Part shown: positions 7,207 to 11,863 of the stretch, in pieces
How positions within the stretch are numbered: the stretch's first letter is position 1
How the letters are laid out: each line of letters begins with the position of its first letter
Source of the DNA: Desulfobacteraceae bacterium
Lineage (GTDB): Bacteria; Desulfobacterota; Desulfobacteria; Desulfobacterales; BuS5
Direction: 5' to 3'
Length of the DNA: 11,863 bases
Assembly: GCA_030592105.1 (NCBI GenBank)
Contig: JAUVKE010000049.1
Location: forward strand, 1-11,863
Notes under the pieces: generated by a model
The model's database searches: none
Seen by the model: the letters and a program-made list of their open reading frames with translations, nothing else
What the model was told of the DNA's origin: nothing
Made by a program: the position numbers and the translations under genes

Positions 7207-7368
7207 AGGATCGGAAATGAAATTACTTGAACGAAATTGTTTGTCTTTTGGTCCATCTACGGCGTTACATCAAAGGCCGAATACATCAAGTATTCAACCT
7301 TTAATGCGCCTTGTATATGAACCAAAATCCTTCACAATTTTTGTTCAATTTATATAATTTCCGATCCT
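7207..7368. mobile_element. MITE-like palindromic element, copy A (162 bp)
   Basis: Perfect 12-bp terminal inverted repeats (AGGATCGGAAAT / ATTTCCGATCCT) bound the element. The two halves are imperfect complements throughout and meet at GAATAC-ATCAA-GTATTC (7279-7295), exactly at its centre, so the whole element could fold as one long hairpin. It is about 96 percent identical to 9787-9948 by my base-by-base comparison (seven mismatches). No transposase is encoded. It lies between the topA stop and the start of the MBL-fold gene. No clear target duplication was seen. Confidence 0.82.
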
Positions 7369-7391
7369 AAGTTTTTCATGGTTCAATCATA

Positions 7392-9674
7392 TTATAATGG
7401 TTTTTCCCTATGCCCACATTCGGTATTATTACATAAGAAAAACTTTCCATCCTTTTTAGTTACTTTTTCAACCATAAAACTTTTTCCACATTTGGAGCAT
7501 TTTTTATTTACGGGTCTATCCCAGGTGGCAAATTTGCAGTCAGGGTAACGGTTGCAGCCAAAAAAAACTTTTTCCCTCTTGGTTTTTTTCTCCACTATTT
7601 CCCCGCTGCACCCCTCTTCAGGGCAGCTCACACCTATTTGCCGCAAACTCCCTCCGGAGTTTATGGATTCAGTATATTTACATTCAGGATACCCCGAACA
7701 GGCTAAAAAGACTCCATATGTACCATTTTTTTTCACCATCGGTTTGTTACATTTTTCACAAACCTTATCTGTAACTTCATCTTTGATATATTCTGCAATC
7801 TGAATCTTACCCTTTTCGTCCCTGGTATAATTTATAGTAAATGAGCAATCAGGGTATCCGGCACAACCAAGATAATGACCATTTCTTCCAACTTTAATAT
7901 AGAGCTTATGTTTTTTACATTCAGGGCAAACCACATCTGTTACAAAACCCTGGCCCCGCATACTAAGCATTCCATCGGCCGCAGCATCAAGATCTTTTTT
8001 GAACAATCCATAAAAAGCAGATAAAACCTTTACGAAATCTGTATCTGCTGTTTCCACGCTATCAAGATTATTTTCAAGCCTGGCAGTAAATTCAACATCA
8101 AAGAGATCCGGAAAACTCTTAACAAGAAGGTCGTTTACAATAAAACCAAGCTCTGTGGGCCTAAAATATGACTTAAGAAGTTCCACATATCCCTTATTCC
8201 TGATTGTTGAAAGAATGGTCGCATAGGTACTGGGCCGACCTATGCCATTTTCTTCAAGCTCTTTTACCAGGGAAGCTTCGGAAAACCTTGGAGGAGGGAT
8301 TGTAAAATGCTGTTTTGGCTCAAGCTTCTTCTGATTAAGAATCATTCCCTGGGAAAGTTCTGGCAATTGTTTTTTTGCATCGTCACTTTTCTGTTTTATT
8401 TCTTCATCTGCAGAAAGATATATTGCCATGAACCCTGGGAATTTAACACGGGAACCGCTTGCAGTAAATATGTAATCTCCTGCCTTAATTATCAGGGAAT
8501 TCTGATCAATAAGCGCCTGCTTCATCTGAGATGCAACAAATCGATTCCAGATAAGCTGATACAACAAAAACTGTTCCCGGGATAAATAAGACTTCAACTT
8601 ATCAGGCGTATTAAATACAGAAGTAGGTCTTATTGCTTCATGGGCATCCTGAACTTTTTTTTTATTTTTAAAAAACCTCGGTTTAGCAAGGGAATAATTT
8701 TCACCTAAAGTTTTTTTAATAAATTGCTGTGCTTCAAGAGCAGCTTCCTCTGAAATCCGCATGGAATCAGTACGCATATAGGTTATCAGCCCTTCAGGCT
8801 CACCATCGTCTATATTGATCCCTTCATAGAGCTGCTGCGCTATGACCATTGTTTTTTTTGCGGTAAATCTCAACTTTCTTATGGCATCCTGCTGCAGTTT
8901 GCTGGTGGTAAATGGGGGGGCTGGATTTCTTTTAATTGTTTTATTAGTAATTTTTTCAACTACAAATTCCTCTTTTTCAAGCTCTCCCAAAATTTTATCA
9001 GAAGATTTTTTATCAGGAATTTCAATTTTTTTCCCAGCTTTTTTAGAAAGTTTCGCAGTAAAATCAGGGGGAATATCACCTTCTAAAAGAGCCGTAATTG
9101 ACCAATATTCATCAGGATTAAATGCCTGTATAGCCAGCTCCCTTTCACATATAATTCTAACCGCAACCGACTGTACCCGACCCGCGCTTAGTCCTCCCTT
9201 CACCTTGCGCCATAAAAGGGGAGAGATCATATATCCAACCAGCCTGTCGAGTATTCTACGGGCCTGCTGGGCATTAAATTTATTTTCATCAAGGTCAACC
9301 GGTGAAGCAATTGCTTTGTTTATACCGGCCTTTGTAAGCTCGTGGAAAAGTACCCTATAAAATTTTCTCCCTTTTTTCTTCAACAGATCCGCAGTATGAT
9401 ATGCGATTGCCTCCCCTTCCCTATCCGGATCAGGGGCAAGATAAACTTCAGTGGTACCAGCGGCCGCCTGTTTTAACGATTTTATTACTTTCTGTTTTCC
9501 CTGAATTACTATATATTCCGGCTTGAAATTTTCAGCTATATCAATCCCAAGTTCTTTTTTAGGAAGATCCTTAATATGGCCAACTGTGGCTGCAACGTTG
9601 TAATCCTTGCCAAGATATTTTTTTATAGTCCTGACCTTAGTCGGTGATTCTACAATAATTAACGGTTTGCTCAA
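7392..9674 (-). CDS. topA: DNA topoisomerase I (type IA), four zinc ribbons
   Basis: This enzyme relaxes negative supercoils through a transient 5'-phosphotyrosine bond. With the TTG start at 9674 it has 760 aa. The Toprim domain opens with SKPLIIVESPTKVRTIKKYL, with catalytic Glu9 and the DPDREGE acidic cluster (Asp82, Asp84, Glu86). The DNA-gate core includes RRILDRLVGY and SAGRVQSVAV. The catalytic tyrosine is Tyr299 in GLITYMRTDS. ENGIGRPSTYA follows at about 475-485. From about residue 583 there are four Cys4-type zinc ribbons, each beginning with a CxxC or related pair. The TTG start is chosen because AAAGGA precedes it by nine bases and the family begins here with (M)SKPL; an in-frame TTG at 9728 would add 18 unlike residues. 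The gene is intact and bracketed by two direct MITE-like copies. Confidence 0.96.
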   Translation of the reverse strand: MSKPLIIVESPTKVRTIKKYLGKDYNVAATVGHIKDLPKKELGIDIAENFKPEYIVIQGKQKVIKSLKQAAAGTTEVYLAPDPDREGEAIAYHTADLLKKKGRKFYRVLFHELTKAGINKAIASPVDLDENKFNAQQARRILDRLVGYMISPLLWRKVKGGLSAGRVQSVAVRIICERELAIQAFNPDEYWSITALLEGDIPPDFTAKLSKKAGKKIEIPDKKSSDKILGELEKEEFVVEKITNKTIKRNPAPPFTTSKLQQDAIRKLRFTAKKTMVIAQQLYEGINIDDGEPEGLITYMRTDSMRISEEAALEAQQFIKKTLGENYSLAKPRFFKNKKKVQDAHEAIRPTSVFNTPDKLKSYLSREQFLLYQLIWNRFVASQMKQALIDQNSLIIKAGDYIFTASGSRVKFPGFMAIYLSADEEIKQKSDDAKKQLPELSQGMILNQKKLEPKQHFTIPPPRFSEASLVKELEENGIGRPSTYATILSTIRNKGYVELLKSYFRPTELGFIVNDLLVKSFPDLFDVEFTARLENNLDSVETADTDFVKVLSAFYGLFKKDLDAAADGMLSMRGQGFVTDVVCPECKKHKLYIKVGRNGHYLGCAGYPDCSFTINYTRDEKGKIQIAEYIKDEVTDKVCEKCNKPMVKKNGTYGVFLACSGYPECKYTESINSGGSLRQIGVSCPEEGCSGEIVEKKTKREKVFFGCNRYPDCKFATWDRPVNKKCSKCGKSFMVEKVTKKDGKFFLCNNTECGHREKPL

Positions 9675-9786
9675 TCGATGTTTTCCTTTAATATAATAAA
9701 ATTGGTCAGTTAACAGATCAGATAACAACTTCGTAATTTCTCAATAAATTCGGGTAACATTAGATAAACCCGTTCACAGATAATTA

Positions 9787-9948
9787 AGGATCAGAAATGA
9801 AATCAGTTGAACGAAATTGTTTGTCTTTTGGTCCCTCTACTGCGTTACATCAAAGGCCGAATACATCAAGTATTCAACCTTTAATGCGCCTTGTATATGA
9901 ACCAAAATCCTTCACAATTTCTGTCCAATTTATATAATTTCCGATCCT
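9787..9948. mobile_element. MITE-like palindromic element, copy B (162 bp)
   Basis: This is the same element as copy A, in the same orientation, with seven mismatches, one of them inside the left terminal repeat (AGGATCAGAAAT). It occupies the divergent gap between topA and the RNase gene, 112 bases before the topA start, and may influence either promoter. The bases outside both copies are alike (TA or TTA to the left, AA to the right), which may reflect target preference. Confidence 0.82.
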
Positions 9949-10001
9949 AACTCAGTGAAATTATTTGTGTGACGATCTATCAGCCAAAATTTTGTGAAAC
10001 C

Positions 10002-10048
10002 AATTAGTGCCCGAACAAAAAAACATAATTTTTGTTCAGGCACTAATT
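10002..10048 (+). promoter_or_regulatory. Long hairpin upstream of the RNase E/G gene
   Basis: Two 20-base arms, 10002-10021 and 10029-10048, are complementary at 19 of 20 positions around a 7-base loop. The arm reads AATTAGTGCCCGAACAAAAA with one C-A mismatch. The hairpin ends 32 bases before the RNase start. If transcribed, it would be a 5'-UTR structure; RNase E genes are known to autoregulate through 5'-UTR hairpins in E. coli. It could also be another short palindromic repeat. No U-run follows, so it is not a standard terminator. Confidence 0.55.
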
Positions 10049-10080
10049 ATTTGAAAATTTATTAGAATTCAGGGAAATTA

Positions 10081-10455
10081 ATGAGTAACAAAATAGTAAT
10101 AAATGCTGTTGATCCTGATGAATGCAGGGTTGCAAATGTGAAAAACAGCAAACTTGTTGAATTTCAGGTTGAAACAGCCACAAAAGAAATTCTTCATGGT
10201 AATATTTATAAAGGGGTAGTCACCAGAGTTGAGCCGAGTCTTCAGGCTGTTTTTGTTGATTACGGAGGACAGCGACATGGTTTTTTGCAAAAGAATGAAT
10301 TTCATCAGGATTATTTCCAGGACAACCCTAGCAAAGATCATTCCATATCAAATTTAGTCAAGCGGGGACAAGAGCTTCTTGTTCAGGTGACAAAAGATCC
10401 TTTCATGAAAAAAGGTGCCATGCTCACCACTTTTATATCTTTACCTGGACGATAG
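10081..10455 (+). CDS. RNase E/G family, N-terminal S1-domain part, ending at an in-frame TAG
   Basis: The 124-aa product is the N-terminal portion of an RNase E/G endoribonuclease, the enzyme that starts mRNA decay and trims rRNA and tRNA precursors. It holds the first beta strands (KIVINAVDPDECRVANV) and the S1 RNA-binding domain (about 35-120; GNIYKGVVTRVEP, VDYGGQRHGFL, RGQELLVQVTKDP). It closes with TTFISLPGR. In intact homologues a tyrosine follows this arginine (E. coli RNase G has SRYLVFMPG); here that codon is TAG at 10453-10455. The start ATG at 10081 has AGGGA five bases upstream. The rest of the enzyme continues in the same frame. Alone this piece has no catalytic residues. The combined gene, 492 codons, has RNase G-like length. 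Confidence 0.85.
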   Translation: MSNKIVINAVDPDECRVANVKNSKLVEFQVETATKEILHGNIYKGVVTRVEPSLQAVFVDYGGQRHGFLQKNEFHQDYFQDNPSKDHSISNLVKRGQELLVQVTKDPFMKKGAMLTTFISLPGR

Positions 10456-10467
10456 GTAGTTTTTATG
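10453..10467 (+). other. In-frame amber stop and possible restart site within the RNase E/G gene
   Basis: TAG at 10453-10455 interrupts an otherwise continuous frame; the next codons GTA GTT TTT ATG read VVFM, matching the family's LVFM. AGG at 10454-10456 overlaps the stop and lies eight bases before the ATG at 10465, a workable Shine-Dalgarno placement. TAT or TAC to TAG is one substitution. The site may be a nonsense mutation, a readthrough or pyrrolysine position, or a stop-restart junction producing two subunits. Confidence 0.8.
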
Positions 10468-11559
10468 CCTGGCAGTAAAAGTCGGGGCGTTTCAAGGAAG
10501 ATAGGTGATGAAGAAGAGCGGGAGCGATTAAAAAAGTTAATGGGAAGCCTGACATTATCTGATGATTTTGGGCTGATTATACGTACTGCAGGCATCGGGT
10601 GTACAAAAAAACAGATTACAAAAGATTTAAATTATCTTCTGCGTCTTTGGAAAGATATTCAACAAAGGGTTAATAACGAAAATGCGCCATCTCTCCTTTA
10701 TAAGGAGAGCAATCTTGTTGTGAGATCCTTAAGAGATTATTTTACTTCTGATATTACTGAAATTCTTGTGGATGATGAATCGGTTTGCAAAGAGGTCAGA
10801 GCTTTTATCAGGATAATTTCACCAAAGTCTGTGAAAAATGTTAAGCACTATAAGGGAAAAAAACCAATATTTACAAAGTTCCAACTTGAGAATCAGATTG
10901 CATCAATATTTAAAAGCAGAGTTAATTTAAAATCCGGAGGCTCCATTGTAATAGAACAGACAGAGGCTCTGGTCGCTGTGGATGTAAATTCCGGAAAAGC
11001 TAATAAGGGTGCCTCCATTGAGCAGACAGCCCTTGAAACAAATCTTGAAGCTGCCGAGGAGATTGCACGACAACTCCATTTGAGGGATTTAGGTGGGCTT
11101 GTTGTTTTAGATTTTATTGATATGAAGGATTCAAAGCATAAGCTGAAAGTTGAAAAGGCCATGAAGACTCATGTGAAAGCAGACAAGGCCAAAACAAAAA
11201 TCGGTAAAATATCAAAATTTGGCTTAATGGAAATGTCAAGGCAAAGGATCAGACCATCAATTGAACATAGTAATTTTACCCCTTGTCAATACTGCCATGG
11301 TAAAGGCCAGGTGCCCTCTCCTGAGATGCTGGGCCTCGGGTTTTTACGTAAGCTGAAACTTGAAACTTTAAAAAATGAAATAATCTGCGTGGAAGGGATT
11401 GTTCCCCCTGATGTTGCATCATACCTTTTGAATAAAAAAAGAAAAGTTATTCTTTCTCTGGAAACAACGCGGGGAATCAATATCATAATTAAGGGGGATG
11501 GAACAATGGTACCTGGAGATGATAAAATCACATGTACTTTTAAACCTTCATCAGATTAA
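10465..11559 (+). CDS. RNase E/G family, catalytic part downstream of the in-frame TAG
   Basis: This 364-aa frame contains the 5'-sensor/RNase H-like and DNase I-like parts of RNase E/G. It starts with MPGSKSRGVSRKI and includes GLIIRTAG (36-43), QTEALVAVDVNSGK (165-178) and LGGLVVLDFIDM (209-220). The catalytic magnesium ligands are Asp173 and Asp216, with Asn175 beside them. The zinc-link CQYCHGKG gives Cys274 and Cys277. Counted from the upstream start these are Asp301, Asp344, Cys402 and Cys405, two less than Asp303, Asp346, Cys404 and Cys407 of E. coli RNase E. No second lesion is seen anywhere, which argues against an old pseudogene. Without the upstream S1 domain this piece would be unusual. 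There is no long C-terminal scaffold, so the enzyme resembles RNase G in architecture. Confidence 0.88.
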   Translation: MPGSKSRGVSRKIGDEEERERLKKLMGSLTLSDDFGLIIRTAGIGCTKKQITKDLNYLLRLWKDIQQRVNNENAPSLLYKESNLVVRSLRDYFTSDITEILVDDESVCKEVRAFIRIISPKSVKNVKHYKGKKPIFTKFQLENQIASIFKSRVNLKSGGSIVIEQTEALVAVDVNSGKANKGASIEQTALETNLEAAEEIARQLHLRDLGGLVVLDFIDMKDSKHKLKVEKAMKTHVKADKAKTKIGKISKFGLMEMSRQRIRPSIEHSNFTPCQYCHGKGQVPSPEMLGLGFLRKLKLETLKNEIICVEGIVPPDVASYLLNKKRKVILSLETTRGINIIIKGDGTMVPGDDKITCTFKPSSD

Positions 11560-11585
11560 AATAATATGTAACCGGCGTACCTGAA

Positions 11586-11815
11586 TAGTACCTTACTCCT
11601 GGTTTTCTGTCACAAAAAACAAGAAAGCCGTTATATGATATCAGTTCTCAGTTGTCAGTAAAAGCATATCAATATAAATTTGTGTTCTTAATTCTCCACA
11701 AGAACCTTTTGAATATTGCCGAAACCTGGCAAAATATTTTTCTGAATCTCGTTCCTAACCTCCAGTGCTGACAACTGACAACTAATAACTGACAACTGCG
11801 GCTTTGCCGCTTTAG
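11586..11815 (-). repeat. Dispersed repeat R1, copy 2 (about 230 bp, inverted relative to copy 1)
   Basis: On the minus strand this region repeats the blocks of 4835-5075 in the same order: the GCGGCAAAGCCGC palindrome, tandem GTTGTCAG-type heptamers (more copies here), CTGGAGGTTA, TTTTGCCAGGTTTC, GATATGCTTTTACTGACAAC and the CAGGAGTAAGGTACTA end. It begins 26 bases after the RNase stop codon. The remaining 48 bases to the window edge (11816-11863) show nothing I can identify. Confidence 0.85.
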
Positions 11816-11863
11816 TTACAATAACATCCATAAATCTCAACTTGAGCCAATTATCTTTTTGGA

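Noticed and set aside
7201..7376. Target-site duplication around the MITE-like copies
   Set aside because: The flanks (TA or TTA on the left, AA on the right) do not form a clear duplication in either copy, so the exact insertion mechanism cannot be read.
8842..9360. Open frame of 172 codons on the plus strand inside topA
   Set aside because: It is the antisense shadow of strongly conserved topA sequence, with no ribosome site or recognisable product. The same holds for the other frames inside known genes.
9675..9728. Upstream TTG start of topA at 9728
   Set aside because: The TTG at 9674 has AAAGGA at a good distance and coincides with the usual SKPLIIVESP beginning of the family.

Overview
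The window is an AT-rich stretch of a Gram-negative bacterial chromosome. Its gene content (an RNase E/G with an S1 domain, a TopA with four zinc ribbons, a SulP anion transporter) and the density of short interspersed repeats would fit a sulfate-reducing Desulfobacterota, for example a Desulfobacteraceae relative. That assignment is an inference from gene style, because no marker gene is present.

Layout. At the left edge a SulP-family anion transporter runs on the minus strand and is cut by the window edge; its membrane domain carries an unusual hydrophilic insert of about 135 residues. A 369-bp divergent gap follows, then a plus-strand run: a concentrative nucleoside transporter (CNT/NupC family), a Cupin_5/DUF985 protein, an unrecognised 171-aa protein, and a YdjM/DUF457-type membrane protein with a GTG start. 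After a repeat-rich gap comes a short DUF445 membrane protein, enclosed by several repeat fragments. On the minus strand follow a metallo-beta-lactamase-fold hydrolase and DNA topoisomerase I (topA, probable TTG start). At the right, on the plus strand, lies an RNase E/G-family gene, followed by another large repeat.

The most notable observation is in the RNase gene. It is a full-length homologue with all catalytic residues, but an in-frame TAG replaces a tyrosine codon at the junction between the S1 domain and the catalytic part. The stop is followed four codons later by an in-frame ATG that has a Shine-Dalgarno-like AGG overlapping the stop. This could be a nonsense mutation, a readthrough or recoding site, or a naturally split RNase translated by restart.

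The second theme is repeats. A 162-bp MITE-like palindromic element occurs twice in direct orientation, bracketing topA. A repeat of about 235 bp built of conserved blocks occurs twice in inverted orientation, about 6.5 kb apart, each copy just behind a stop codon. Its 16-bp terminus recurs a third time across the stop codon of the DUF445 gene. A 39-bp direct repeat flanks the same gene, and a REP-like palindrome lies beside it. No RNA genes, CRISPR arrays or transposase genes were seen.
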